Of a DNA stretch of 29,294 bases, positions 1 to 7,889 are shown in pieces; positions within the stretch are counted from its first letter, which is position 1; the number at the start of each line of letters is the position of its first letter. Source of the stretch: an uncultured Actinomycetes bacterium (GTDB taxonomy: Bacteria > Actinomycetota > Thermoleophilia > Solirubrobacterales > Solirubrobacteraceae). Location: positions 1 to 29,294 of the forward strand of contig CALAQT010000043.1 of assembly GCA_937888775.1 (NCBI GenBank), in the 5' to 3' direction. The translations under genes were made by a program, and so were the position numbers. The notes below the pieces were generated by a model. That model made no database searches and was not told where the DNA came from. It was given only the letters and a program-made list of their open reading frames with translations.

Positions 1-141
1 CGGGGACCCCCTCGCAGCGTGAAATGGGTCACGAACTTGCGCCGCGCTCCACTAGTTCACGCCGTCATGATGTTCCTTGCGCCAGCCGGTGTCGTGGCTA
101 GCCACGTACGGGAAGTAGTGTCTTAGACACGCTTAACGCAC

Positions 142-241
142 GGAGCCGCCAGCACCGACTGTGGTGGCGGCTCACCGGTCCTGACCGCCGAACTAGACCC
201 CGGCCTTCATCTCCGACACGATGAAGTGGTTGTGAACCGGA
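142..241. repeat. 100 bp direct repeat, copy 1 (partner at 7790-7889)
   Basis: This stretch matches 7790-7889 at 98 of 100 positions; the differences are at 152 and 164. In the second copy the repeat spans the 3' ends of two convergent small genes. Here the same two tails are present (minus-strand ending VHNHFIVSEMKAGV and plus-strand ending TVVAAHRS), but their upstream coding sequence is absent on both sides. It therefore looks like a detached duplicate of a convergent gene junction. The left part (146-170) can fold into a hairpin with loop CGACT, as in copy 2. Confidence 0.85.
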
Positions 242-456
242 AAAAGGCCGACCTGCGGACCCCGGACCCCCGACGAGCACGACACCAGGAGGCCAGCGAA
301 CTGCGCCGCGCCCTAGCTGTCGCTCACGCGGAGCTTCTTCGGTTGCGGCGCATATTGGCCGACCACGGCGTCGAGACGTCGTCCGAAGAGAACGCTCGAC
401 CGCAGGACCGCGGGGGCGTCTCTCGTCTAGATCTAGAGCGATGCAGAATTAGATGA
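226..456 (+). CDS. Small charged coiled-coil ORF, unknown function
   Basis: This is a 76-residue frame beginning with GTG inside the 100 bp repeat, so its first residues come from repeat DNA. I do not recognise a family. Residues 20-45 form an Ala/Leu/Arg/Glu-rich helix containing LRRALAVAHAELLRLRRIL followed by ADHGVE. That helix type is often seen at the N-terminus of coiled-coil or transposon-related proteins, but no catalytic domain follows. The 3' end overlaps the end of the MFS gene on the other strand by 24 bases. There is no good Shine-Dalgarno site. It may be a gene fragment with a borrowed start or a chance frame. Confidence 0.3.
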   Translation: MVVNRKKADLRTPDPRRARHQEASELRRALAVAHAELLRLRRILADHGVETSSEENARPQDRGGVSRLDLERCRIR

Positions 457-1668
457 CCCGTGGACAACGCCAACCGTGACCGCAGTCTGACGGAGGCGGG
501 GCATCATCACCATCACCGCAGCAATCGCAAAAGCGCCGAAGCCGGAAACGAGGAGAGGCAGTCGACCGTTACCACCCCAGGCGAGGCCGGCCCAGAGACC
601 GGCGATGAGAATGGCGCCACCGGTCAGGCCTTGATAGATGCCCTGTGCGGACCCCTGCCGGCCGCTGCTCACGAGCCCAGCAATCCAGGCTTTGCCAACA
701 CCGTCTGTACACGCAGTGAAGCCTCCATAGAGAGGGAGCACCACCCACACCCATGCACTGGTGTTCGCCAGGCCGAGTCCCACGTAGCCGATGGCGAAGA
801 ACACCAGGCCGAGCGCGAAGACGAGGGATGGATGGATGCGGTCGCTCAATGACCCGGCCGGAAAGCTGGCAACGGCGTACACCGCGTTATACAGGACGTA
901 CGCGAGTACCACGCCGACCACTCCGAGGCCAAGTTGGTGCGCGCGCAGGAGCAGAAGGCTATCGGGAAAGTTGAGCAACGAGAACGCGATGAGAATGCCG
1001 ATCGTCCGCCAGAACGGGCGCTGGAGACTCCCCATGGTCTCCGTGCGCCGTCCCTTTATCGTTTTCTTTTCGGCACGTCGTGGCGACTCGCGCACCGCCG
1101 CGATGAGTAGAACCGAGAGGACCGCGGGCACCACTGCGATGAGAAACAGCGGGCGAAGGTCGGCCTTGTTGCTCAACAGTTCGTACCCGCCGAGCCCCAG
1201 AAGCGGACCGACTACGGCGCCAGTAGTATCTGCGGCACGGTGCAAACCAAAGATCCGTCCGCGCGTCCCCGGCGCGGCTCCGTCCATGAGTAGCGCATCC
1301 CGTGGCGCTCCCCGCACGCCCTTGCCCAGGCGATCGATGACGCGTCCTGCCATTACCACTGGCCAAACGCTGGCAAACGCGATGACGACCTTGCCGAGAG
1401 CGGCGGCGCCATAACCCAGACCGATGAAGTGACGCTTACTCCGCCGGTCGCTGAGCCGGCCGGTCACCAGCTTGGTGAGCGAAGCGGCGCCTTCAGCGAC
1501 TCCCTCGATGATGCCGACGACTGCAACGGGGGCGCCGAGCTGGACGGTCAAGAAGATTGGCAGGATCGGGTACAGCAGTTCGCTGGCCGCATCCTGAAGA
1601 AAGCTGACGCCAGAGAGCACGACGACGTTGCGCGTCAGCCATCCCCGTGACGGAGATTCGTTACTCAT
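433..1668 (-). CDS. MFS transporter, 12-TM efflux type
   Basis: The product is about 411 residues with the alternating hydrophobic segments of a major facilitator superfamily permease. A motif A-like loop, GRLSDRRSKRHF, lies at residues 70-80 between TM2 and TM3. A second half-repeat copy, AGSLSDRIHP, lies in the C-terminal half. The conserved acidic stretch DAASELLYPILPIFL in TM1 resembles drug-resistance MFS proteins. It should act in the inner membrane as a proton-driven exporter; the substrate is unknown. I chose the ATG at 1668 because the hydrophobic core starts soon after it. In-frame ATG 1713 and TTG 1722 would add an unconserved leader, and none has a clear ribosome site. The gene stands alone. 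Confidence 0.85.
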   Translation of the reverse strand: MSNESPSRGWLTRNVVVLSGVSFLQDAASELLYPILPIFLTVQLGAPVAVVGIIEGVAEGAASLTKLVTGRLSDRRSKRHFIGLGYGAAALGKVVIAFASVWPVVMAGRVIDRLGKGVRGAPRDALLMDGAAPGTRGRIFGLHRAADTTGAVVGPLLGLGGYELLSNKADLRPLFLIAVVPAVLSVLLIAAVRESPRRAEKKTIKGRRTETMGSLQRPFWRTIGILIAFSLLNFPDSLLLLRAHQLGLGVVGVVLAYVLYNAVYAVASFPAGSLSDRIHPSLVFALGLVFFAIGYVGLGLANTSAWVWVVLPLYGGFTACTDGVGKAWIAGLVSSGRQGSAQGIYQGLTGGAILIAGLWAGLAWGGNGRLPLLVSGFGAFAIAAVMVMMPRLRQTAVTVGVVHGSSNSASL

Positions 1669-1985
1669 GGGTGGGAACAATGGCGCATCCGGCCTGGCAC
1701 CGCGCGCTACCATCGCGAGCAACCGCGACAGTAACGGACGTGGCGGAACTCAGGCAACGTACCTGCTGTATGCGGCCACCCACTCGGACGTGATGGCCTG
1801 CACGGCGGTGGCGAGAGGAAAATGGTCGAGGCAGACGAGCGGGTGCAAACGGTTCTCCAGAACGTCTTTCTTTCTAGCCTGATCCCAGAGTTGAGGCCAA
1901 AGGTTGGCTTGGTCGGTCAGCACCGGAAAGGCTCAAGGGTGCCAAATGGTCCAGGCTGCGCCGCCACGGTGTGCGAGGCGCAGTG
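1669..1985. other. Intergenic stretch without recognisable gene
   Basis: This 317 bp stretch separates the divergent MFS and helix-hairpin-helix genes and probably holds both promoters. Open frames cross it, but none shows a family motif or a good ribosome site. I see no tRNA, repeat or clear operator. Confidence 0.5.
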
Positions 1986-2666
1986 ATGAACGGTCGGGCG
2001 TTTGCCCAGCAGCTCGTGCAGCGGCTCGGAGGCCGCTTCTCCTCCGAGCTCGGCCTCGACCTCGACCGCCGGCCCGGCGACATCGAGCGGTGGTTCCTGG
2101 CGGCGACCCTGTTCGGCAACCGCATCAGCGCAAGCATCGCGGTCCGCACGTACCGGACGCTGGCCAGGGCCGGGGTGCGAACCGTGCCGGATGTTCACCA
2201 GCGAAGCTGGGATGACCTGGTGGAGCTTCTCGACCAGGGCGGCTACCGGCGCTACGACTTCCGCACCGCCACGCGCCTGCAGCAGCTGGCCGGCACCCTC
2301 GACACAGCCTGGGGCGGCCGCGTCGCCCGGCTTCTCGCCGAGTGCCGGACGGCGGCCAGGCTCGAGGCTGCGCTCGACGACCTGCCCGGATGGGGGCCGG
2401 TGACGGTGCGTCTCTTCCTCCGCGAGCTGCCGCTCGCCTTCAGGTTGCCGGTCGACGAGCGGGCGCTCGCAGCCGCCGCCCACCTCAGACTGATCGAGAA
2501 GGCCGGTGCACCGCGGGCGGGCGCGAACGTGCGGCGCGCAGCCGCTGCTGCCGGTCTCGACGCGCGCGATCTCGAGGTTGCCCTGGTGCGACTTCGGTTG
2601 CGGCATGGGGACATGAGGGGCTGCCCTGGTGGTGACGCATGCACCGTCCTCGCCGGAAACCCCTGA
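1986..2666 (+). CDS. Helix-hairpin-helix protein, endonuclease III-like DNA glycosylase fold
   Basis: The product is about 226 residues. The motif LPGWGPVTVRLFLREL is a typical helix-hairpin-helix DNA-binding element (LPGxGxxTA in the HhH-GPD glycosylase superfamily). It is preceded by a helical region, ATLFGNRISASIAVRTYR, that resembles the N-terminal half of such enzymes. The catalytic Asp of the family is expected soon after the hairpin, and LPVDERAL may supply it. The catalytic Lys of endonuclease III and its four-Cys iron-sulfur cluster are not evident, so this may be a non-catalytic or divergent relative. I prefer the ATG at 1986, which has GAGG seven bases upstream, over the GTG at 1971. 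A base-repair role is inference. Confidence 0.6.
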   Translation: MNGRAFAQQLVQRLGGRFSSELGLDLDRRPGDIERWFLAATLFGNRISASIAVRTYRTLARAGVRTVPDVHQRSWDDLVELLDQGGYRRYDFRTATRLQQLAGTLDTAWGGRVARLLAECRTAARLEAALDDLPGWGPVTVRLFLRELPLAFRLPVDERALAAAAHLRLIEKAGAPRAGANVRRAAAAAGLDARDLEVALVRLRLRHGDMRGCPGGDACTVLAGNP

Positions 2667-2679
2667 CGTCCACAGGACG
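2667..2679. terminator. Short hairpin after the HhH gene
   Basis: CGTCC-ACA-GGACG is a perfect five-base-pair stem starting one base after the stop codon at 2666. It lies between convergent genes. No T-tract follows, so terminator function is only a guess. Confidence 0.3.
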
Positions 2680-2688
2680 CCGCACCGG

Positions 2689-2900
2689 TCAGGCCGCGAG
2701 GCGGGGAGGTTCCGACCTCAGCTCGCCGAGCTGCAGGCGGCGGGCCACATCGCTCGGCGACACGATGCCGACCAGGTGATCGCCCTGGAACACGAGCGCG
2801 CGCCCGTCGCTCTGCGGTCCGAGTCTGGGCACGCCGGAGAGTCGTCGAGGGGTCGTCCGCGGCCAGCGGCGGGATGCATTTGCCCTGGTGGCATTGGCAC
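2689..2900 (-). pseudogene. C-terminal fragment of a CBS-domain protein (Rip3-like protease tail)
   Basis: The last part reads DGRALVFQGDHLVGIVSPSD then VARRLQLGEL, the second half of a CBS domain. The phrase GIVSPSDVAR is common at the end of site-2 zinc metalloproteases with paired CBS domains (Rip3 family). Upstream, the matching text MPPGQMHPAA with PLDD appears in a different minus-strand frame (about 2819-2894), so a frameshift near 2815-2850 splits the domain. No protease HExxH or membrane region is present. It is a decayed 3' remnant, convergent with the HhH gene. Assignment to Rip3 rather than another CBS protein is moderate. Confidence 0.6.
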
Positions 2901-2989
2901 CGCCAAGAACTGCTTGGTGGGGGTTAGGCCAACGATCGTAGGCCGACCTGCGAAGAGGGATAGACACATCGCTCGATTCTCTGCCCCGT

Positions 2990-3160
2990 TCAGGCAGCTC
3001 GACCGCCGCTCGGCAGTTCCACCGGTACGACTTGGTCGGGGAAAACGGCGGTCAGCTCCAAGTGTCCCCCAATGCCTCGACATACCGGGCCAGCGTTGAG
3101 ACGTAGAGGTCTGCGGCGTTCTCGACGCGCGACACGTTTTTCAGCACGCCGGCGCCCTCA
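2990..3160 (-). pseudogene. C-terminal fragment of an XRE/HigA-type regulator, frameshifted
   Basis: The minus strand reads VSRVENAADLYVSTLARYVE then ALG, followed in the next frame by HLELTAVFPDQVVPVELPSG. The pattern S+VEN-DxYVSTLxxYVEALGG is the recognition helix and following segment of XRE-family antitoxin-like repressors (HigA class). Joining the two frames needs one extra G in the five-base homopolymer at 3065-3069. The first two helices of the helix-turn-helix are missing upstream, where the divergent ABC operon begins at 3176. No partner toxin is next to it. It has no usable start codon in the preserved part, so it is a relic. Confidence 0.65.
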
Positions 3161-3175
3161 TGACACAATGCGGCG

Positions 3176-4132
3176 GTGACTCAGGACGTGACGGCCGTTG
3201 CACCCTCCAGCAGCATGGCGTCCCCGCACCCAACTGCGATCGAAACCCACGACCTGACCAAGCGCTTCGGAGAGCGCCGTGCCGTTGACTCACTCTCGAT
3301 CCAGGTGCCACGAGGTGTCATCGCCGGTCTGGTGGGACCGAACGGGGCAGGAAAGACGACCACTCTGCGGCTGCTGCTCGGTTTGATTCGCCCGACAGGT
3401 GGCAACGCGTCTGTATTGGGTCAGTCGATTCATCAGCCTCGCGCATTCATGCACAGAGTAGGCGCACTTATCGAAGGACCGGCGTTCTACCCGACTCTCT
3501 CCGGGAGAACTAATCTGTCGACGCTTGCAACACTCGGTAGGCATCGGGATGCAGACATCCCTGAGCTACTGCAGACCGTGGGCCTCGCAGATCGCGGACA
3601 GGATATGTTCCGTTCGTACTCACTCGGCATGAAGCAGCGCCTCGGCATTGCGGCTGCGCTCCTATCTGACCCAGAGCTGCTGATCCTTGATGAGCCGGCC
3701 AATGGCCTCGATCCGCCAGGAATCATCGAGATGCGCGAATTGATGAGGCGCCTCCAAGATGGCGGCAAGACGCTCCTCGTGAGTAGCCACCTCCTAGCAG
3801 AGGTGGACCACATCGCTGACTGGCTCATCGTTCTCGTGGCGGGCAAGGCCGTCTACTGCGGCCCGGCAGCCAACCTGCCAGGGCGTCAATCCTCGGAAAT
3901 ACTCGTGGCGACTGAGTCACCCGCGCAACTGGAGGTCGTTGTAAGAATCGCTCGCGATCGCGGTTACACGGCTCTGGTGGAAAACGGTCAAGCGCGCATT
4001 GCGGCTCCGTCGTCGTTCGCCGGTGAGCTCAATCGGCTCGCAATGCAGGCAGGCACAACCCTCGTGGAGTTGCATCAGGTCCAGGCCACACTCGAAGAAA
4101 GCTTCCTGAAAATCATCGGGAGCATCAACTGA
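3176..4132 (+). CDS. ABC transporter ATP-binding protein, BcrA-like
   Basis: The 318-residue nucleotide-binding subunit has Walker A GPNGAGKT (54-61), signature SLGMKQR (149-155), Walker B LLILDEP (168-174) and the H-loop His in SSH (205). The degenerate signature (LGMKQ instead of LSGGQ) and long C-terminal tail fit the BcrA/drug-exporter class of ABC-2 systems. It should power the permease encoded directly downstream, whose ATG shares a base with this stop codon (TGATG), indicating translational coupling. The GTG at 3176 lies seven bases after a CACAAT box, compatible with a leaderless transcript; ATG 3215 is an alternative start. Codon use here looks less GC-biased than in neighbouring genes, hinting at separate acquisition. 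Confidence 0.93.
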   Translation: MTQDVTAVAPSSSMASPHPTAIETHDLTKRFGERRAVDSLSIQVPRGVIAGLVGPNGAGKTTTLRLLLGLIRPTGGNASVLGQSIHQPRAFMHRVGALIEGPAFYPTLSGRTNLSTLATLGRHRDADIPELLQTVGLADRGQDMFRSYSLGMKQRLGIAAALLSDPELLILDEPANGLDPPGIIEMRELMRRLQDGGKTLLVSSHLLAEVDHIADWLIVLVAGKAVYCGPAANLPGRQSSEILVATESPAQLEVVVRIARDRGYTALVENGQARIAAPSSFAGELNRLAMQAGTTLVELHQVQATLEESFLKIIGSIN

Positions 4133-4926
4133 TGCTCGCTGCGTTCATGGCCGAATGGCCGAAGATTCGTAGGCGCAGTGTCCTCCTGGCCCTCATTGCC
4201 ATGGTGGGCTTCACCGCGCTCGCCGTCGGGGTGACCTTGGCGCGAATCCACCGGCGCTCGCTGGAACAACAGGTATTGATCAATACCGATGTTGGCTTAA
4301 CTGGCACCCTCCAACCGAGTGCGACCTTGGTATCCGTGATCGTGCTTATCACGATTGCGGCGGTACTGGGAGCGGACTGGACTCAAGGGACGTGGAGAAG
4401 CCTTCTAGTCCAAGAGCCAGGCCGGCTTCGACTGCTCTCCGGAAGGGTTCTGGCACTGCTTGTCTACATGATCATCTCAGCCGTGCTCACGGTAGGCCTT
4501 GGCACGCTGGTGGCCATGGTTATCGCGCCTCATGAAGGGGTAAACACTGCGGCGTGGTGGGATTCGACCGGCACCACCGACTATTTTGCATTTCTGGGCA
4601 ATTTGGTCCTCGCCGTCGTAGGCTGGACGATTTTCGGGACGTTGGTTGCCGTGCTCGTCCGCAACCCCGCGGGGGCGGTGGGTGCCGCGATAGCGTGGTT
4701 GTTTGTCATAGAAGGCCTCGCCAATCAAGTGTGGTCTACCGTCGGCCAGTACCTGCCGGGGCGGATTCTCTCTGTCGTGCTGACAGGCGGTCAGGCATCC
4801 GTGTTTAGCACAGGGGCTTCGATGGGGGTGTCGTACACCACTGCGCTTATCATCGCGGGTCTCTACGCCATCGGAATGTGCGTTGTCGCCGGGGCCAGCT
4901 TCTGGTACCGCGACATCACCGCGTAG
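4132..4926 (+). CDS. ABC-2 type permease
   Basis: This 264-residue membrane protein has about six hydrophobic segments. They begin with SVLLALIAMVGFTALAVGV and end with TTALIIAGLYAIGMCVVAG. The soluble loop DWTQGTWRSLLVQEP after TM2 is typical of the small ABC-2 permeases that pair with BcrA-like ATPases. It probably forms the channel half of an exporter for a lipid, peptide or antibiotic, with two copies of each subunit. Its start overlaps the ATPase stop. It runs convergently into the MacB-like system, with a 37 bp gap containing a hairpin. The substrate cannot be read from sequence. Confidence 0.88.
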   Translation: MLAAFMAEWPKIRRRSVLLALIAMVGFTALAVGVTLARIHRRSLEQQVLINTDVGLTGTLQPSATLVSVIVLITIAAVLGADWTQGTWRSLLVQEPGRLRLLSGRVLALLVYMIISAVLTVGLGTLVAMVIAPHEGVNTAAWWDSTGTTDYFAFLGNLVLAVVGWTIFGTLVAVLVRNPAGAVGAAIAWLFVIEGLANQVWSTVGQYLPGRILSVVLTGGQASVFSTGASMGVSYTTALIIAGLYAIGMCVVAGASFWYRDITA

Positions 4927-4938
4927 TACTTCGCCGCC

Positions 4939-4955
4939 GCTCGCCACGCGCGAGC
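4939..4955. terminator. Hairpin between convergent ABC operons
   Basis: GCTCGC-CACGC-GCGAGC is a perfect six-base-pair stem with a five-base loop. It sits in the middle of the 37 bp gap between two convergent operons, where a bidirectional terminator is expected. There is no T-tract on either strand. Confidence 0.45.
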
Positions 4956-4963
4956 TCAGCCGG

Positions 4964-5677
4964 TCACACCCGCTCCACAGGCTGTCCCGGGTTCGCGGCC
5001 TGACCGATGATGCTCCCGTCGCGCATGCGAATGTGCCGTGCCGCGTGGCGCGAGACCTCCGGGTCGTGGGTGGCGACGATGATGGTGACCATCTGCTGTT
5101 CGCGCATCCGCGCCAGCAGAACCATGACCTCGCCGGCATTCTCAGAGTCGAGGTTTCCGGTGGGCTCGTCGGCGACGATGACCTCGGGCTTGTTGGCGAG
5201 GGCACGCGCGATGGCGACGCGCTGCTGCTCCCCACCGGACAGCCGCGACGGGAGGTGATCCAACCGGGCGCCCAGACCGACGTCGACCAGGAGTCCGGCC
5301 GACAGTTCGCGGCGCTCGCGCTTTGACATCTTGGCCGGTGGAATGGCGATGGCAACGTTGTCGGCTGCGCTCAGCGTGGGGATCAAGTTGAAGTTCTGAA
5401 AGACGAATCCGATGCGTTGGCTACGGATGTCGGTGAGGGCGCGGTCGCGGGCTCGCGACAGATCCTTGCCGTCGAAGATCACTGTTCCCGCCGTCGGAGT
5501 GTCGAGACCGCCGAGCAGCTGCAGCAGTGTGCTCTTGCCGGATCCGCTCGGGCCCTCCAGTGACACGAAGTCACCGGGTTGGATGTCGAGGTCGATGTCG
5601 TGGACGGCGCGCACCTCGGCGGACCCCTTCAGATACCGCCGCTCGACGCCGCGCAACTCGTACAGGCTCGTGGTCAT
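4964..5677 (-). CDS. ABC transporter ATP-binding protein, MacB/LolD-like
   Basis: The 237-residue ATPase has Walker A GPSGSGKS (42-49), Q-loop FQNFNL (93-98), signature LSGGE (146-150), Walker B VIVADEP (166-172) with the family-typical TGNLDS after it, and H-loop His 204. These are features of the MacB/LolD/FtsE group, which drives mechanotransmission rather than classic substrate passage. The start ATG overlaps the stop of the upstream permease gene (ATGA), so the two are co-translated. In a monoderm cell such pairs export antimicrobial peptides or lipoproteins, or act with an adaptor. No membrane-fusion adaptor gene is present beside it. Confidence 0.93.
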   Translation of the reverse strand: MTTSLYELRGVERRYLKGSAEVRAVHDIDLDIQPGDFVSLEGPSGSGKSTLLQLLGGLDTPTAGTVIFDGKDLSRARDRALTDIRSQRIGFVFQNFNLIPTLSAADNVAIAIPPAKMSKRERRELSAGLLVDVGLGARLDHLPSRLSGGEQQRVAIARALANKPEVIVADEPTGNLDSENAGEVMVLLARMREQQMVTIIVATHDPEVSRHAARHIRMRDGSIIGQAANPGQPVERV

Positions 5678-7479
5678 CCCAGGTCTCGTAATGCGGAGGC
5701 GGGAGCCAGACGCGAGGCACGCCAGCCGCCCACCGCACCGGCAACCAATCCGCCCAGGAGGGCAAAGGCGATGCCGAGCACCACGGTCCCCGGCGTGATC
5801 AGAGCCTGAAGGTGGATTGACCGCGTCATCGATGCCTCCGCAGTCTGGTGAAACAGTCCGCTGGCGGTTGACGCGCCTACCGCCGCGCCACTCGAGGTCG
5901 CCGTCAAAGTTGGCCCGAAGTGGTTGACTGCAAAGGCCACGCCGAGGCCGATCAACACACCGAGCGCGGCGCCGACCAGTCCAATGCCCATGGTCTCGCC
6001 GACGATCTGACGAACCACCCGTCCCCGCCGCCAGCCGATGGCGCGGAGTGTGCCGATCTCCCGGACCCGCTTGGCGATGCTGGAGGTGGTGAGCAGCGCG
6101 GCGACCAAGAAGGCGGCGAGCAGGATGATCACCGCCAATGCGCCGCCGAGGGAGGCTGCCAGAGAGCGCGCGCTGGCCAGGCTGCCGGAGACCTGGTTGG
6201 CGAGCGACTTTGCAGTGAGCACCTGGGCGCCGGGTAGCTGCTTGTGGATCGCGGCCGCCACGGCATCAACGTTGTCGGAGTTGGTGACCTTCACGAGGAC
6301 CTCGTTGACCCGGGAGGCGTTGGTGGACGTGGTCTGCAAGGTGCCGATGTCGAAGTAGAGATCGGAGATGTTGCCAGTGAGCGTGGGGCTCACCAACCCC
6401 ACCACCGTGTAGTCGGTGCCGTTGATCGTGAGCTTCTGGCCGGCTGTTATCGCGTTGGTGCTGGCGTAAGCGCTGTTGACGAGGACCTCGTTGGCCGGCG
6501 TGGCGCTGAACCAGCTGCCTGAGATCACCTGAGCCGAGGTGATCAGCCCCGACGTCGGGTTGGCGGAGGCGACGCCGGCGACGGTGTAGGTCTTGGTCTG
6601 CGTGTCGGTGGACGGCGGGTTGAGCACGCGGTTGATGGTCTGGGCGGGGACCACGACGCTGGCGATGTACTGCTGCATCCGCGCCGGCAAACACTTCTGG
6701 AGGGCCGCGCCGAACTGCCCGGCCCCGCCGTCACCGCCGCCGCTGCCAGGCGTCGGCCGCGGGCCGGGGGTGCCGGTGCCGCTCTGGGGGAAACCGCCGT
6801 TCGCCTGCAGGCAGCTGAAGACCGCGGCGCGCTCAGCTTCCGTCAGCGGTGCCGGTGTCTGCGTCGCTGTGATGGTCTGGCCGCCGGTGGTCACCGTGTC
6901 GGTGATCAGCGGCACCGTTCCAGTCTCGTGCAGCGCCTGCAGGGAGAGTCCGGGCACCGCCGATTGCACTCCTGGGATGGCTGCCACTGTCTGAACCGCC
7001 GTCTCGGGAAAGGTGATCAGCGTTCCGGGAACAAAGAAGTCGTGAGTGAACTTGGTGCCGGCGGGACCCAGCTTGGAGAGGTCGGTGAGCACGGAGCTGT
7101 TGGCGTTGAGGAGGGCGGCTTGGTCTGCAGCGTTCAGCTGAATGAACTCGGCCGCGGCTCCACCACCACCGCCGCCACCGCCAGCGAAGAAACCCCCCAG
7201 GCCTCCCGCCGCACCGTTGGGCGGCTGGCCGGTGGTTGCAGTCGGAGTGGGCGACGCGGACGTCGACGCAGCGGTGGCCCCGACGGTACGGGTGACAATG
7301 ATGTCAGTCCCGACACTGGAGAGAGGGGAGAGGACCTGGTCCTGGGCCCGGGTCAAGCCATCGGAGACTCCGATGATGCCCATGACCAAGCCCACCCCCG
7401 CGGCGAGGCCGAGCGCGGTGACGACGGTGCGGCTCCAGCGACGTCGGAGTTCGTTGACGAGATAGCCCATGGCGAGCAT
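5674..7479 (-). CDS. MacB-like ABC permease with long extracytoplasmic domain
   Basis: From the ATG at 7479 the protein is about 601 residues. It has one N-terminal membrane segment (about 17-38), a large external MacB_PCD-type domain, and three C-terminal FtsX-type segments around IILLAAFLVAALLT, then REIGTLRAIGWRRGRVV and the last two helices. RAIGWRRG is the coupling-helix motif of this family. A Ser/Thr/Pro/Gly-rich insert (about 68-110) includes eight consecutive glycines, and a second low-complexity loop contains GSGGGDGGAG. Frame extends upstream to 7803, but that leader is unlike any transporter and overlaps another gene, so I excluded it; ATG 7470 is equally possible. It partners the ATPase at 4964-5677. 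Confidence 0.88.
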   Translation of the reverse strand: MLAMGYLVNELRRRWSRTVVTALGLAAGVGLVMGIIGVSDGLTRAQDQVLSPLSSVGTDIIVTRTVGATAASTSASPTPTATTGQPPNGAAGGLGGFFAGGGGGGGGAAAEFIQLNAADQAALLNANSSVLTDLSKLGPAGTKFTHDFFVPGTLITFPETAVQTVAAIPGVQSAVPGLSLQALHETGTVPLITDTVTTGGQTITATQTPAPLTEAERAAVFSCLQANGGFPQSGTGTPGPRPTPGSGGGDGGAGQFGAALQKCLPARMQQYIASVVVPAQTINRVLNPPSTDTQTKTYTVAGVASANPTSGLITSAQVISGSWFSATPANEVLVNSAYASTNAITAGQKLTINGTDYTVVGLVSPTLTGNISDLYFDIGTLQTTSTNASRVNEVLVKVTNSDNVDAVAAAIHKQLPGAQVLTAKSLANQVSGSLASARSLAASLGGALAVIILLAAFLVAALLTTSSIAKRVREIGTLRAIGWRRGRVVRQIVGETMGIGLVGAALGVLIGLGVAFAVNHFGPTLTATSSGAAVGASTASGLFHQTAEASMTRSIHLQALITPGTVVLGIAFALLGGLVAGAVGGWRASRLAPASALRDLG

Positions 7480-7532
7480 CCGGAAATATGGCACGGGACC
7501 ATCTTGCAGCAGAGTGACGAGGCGCGCTCGGC

Positions 7533-7832
7533 GTGGCTGCCCAGTTGGAGCCGTGCGCTGGTCGTCACCGGCTGATCCGGTACGACAGGGAGATGGCCCA
7601 GGGCCGGGTAGCTGCTGATGACTTTCAAGCCGTCGTGGAACAGCGGGAAACCGAATCTGTACACCGCATGGTGGATAACCCAAGCAACGTGCTCGTGATT
7701 CATCACTTCGACTCCGTGGGCGCAGCCAAGTCGTTCTTCTCCAATCCGAACCTGCGCGACGCCATGCTCTCGCTCGCCGCCAAGCGTCAGGAGCCGCCAC
7801 CACCGACTGTGGCGGCGGCTCACCGGTCCTGA
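7533..7832 (+). CDS. Small dimeric alpha/beta-barrel-like protein, probably N-terminally damaged
   Basis: The C-terminal half, with DNPSNVLVIHHFDSVGAAKS and FFSNPNLRDAM, resembles small (about 90-residue) ferredoxin-fold proteins of the cyclase or antibiotic-biosynthesis-monooxygenase kind, where DxPNxVxVxxxFDS and a closing helix are typical. The first 45 residues do not match that fold well, and the expected first strand is missing, so the start (GTG 7533) is doubtful and a deletion is likely. The final residues lie in the 100 bp repeat shared with 142-241. It is convergent with a second protein of similar fold, only eight bases away. Function is unknown. Confidence 0.4.
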   Translation: MAAQLEPCAGRHRLIRYDREMAQGRVAADDFQAVVEQRETESVHRMVDNPSNVLVIHHFDSVGAAKSFFSNPNLRDAMLSLAAKRQEPPPPTVAAAHRS

Positions 7833-7889
7833 CCGCCGAACTAGACCCCGGCCTTCATCTCCGACACGATGAAGTGGTTGTGAACCGGA
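7790..7889. repeat. 100 bp direct repeat, copy 2 (partner at 142-241)
   Basis: Same sequence as 142-241 except for two bases, both in the hairpin region. It covers the 3' ends of the convergent genes 7533-7832 and 7841-8041 and the gap between them. The left part folds as a stem of ten pairs with one mismatch and loop CGACT (7794-7818). The two copies have their mismatch at different stem positions. A shared bidirectional terminator role is plausible but unproven. Confidence 0.85.

Noticed and set aside
7480..7803. N-terminal extension of the MacB-like permease
   Set aside because: The extra 108 residues are Arg/Pro-rich, unlike any permease, and overlap the plus-strand ferredoxin-fold gene.
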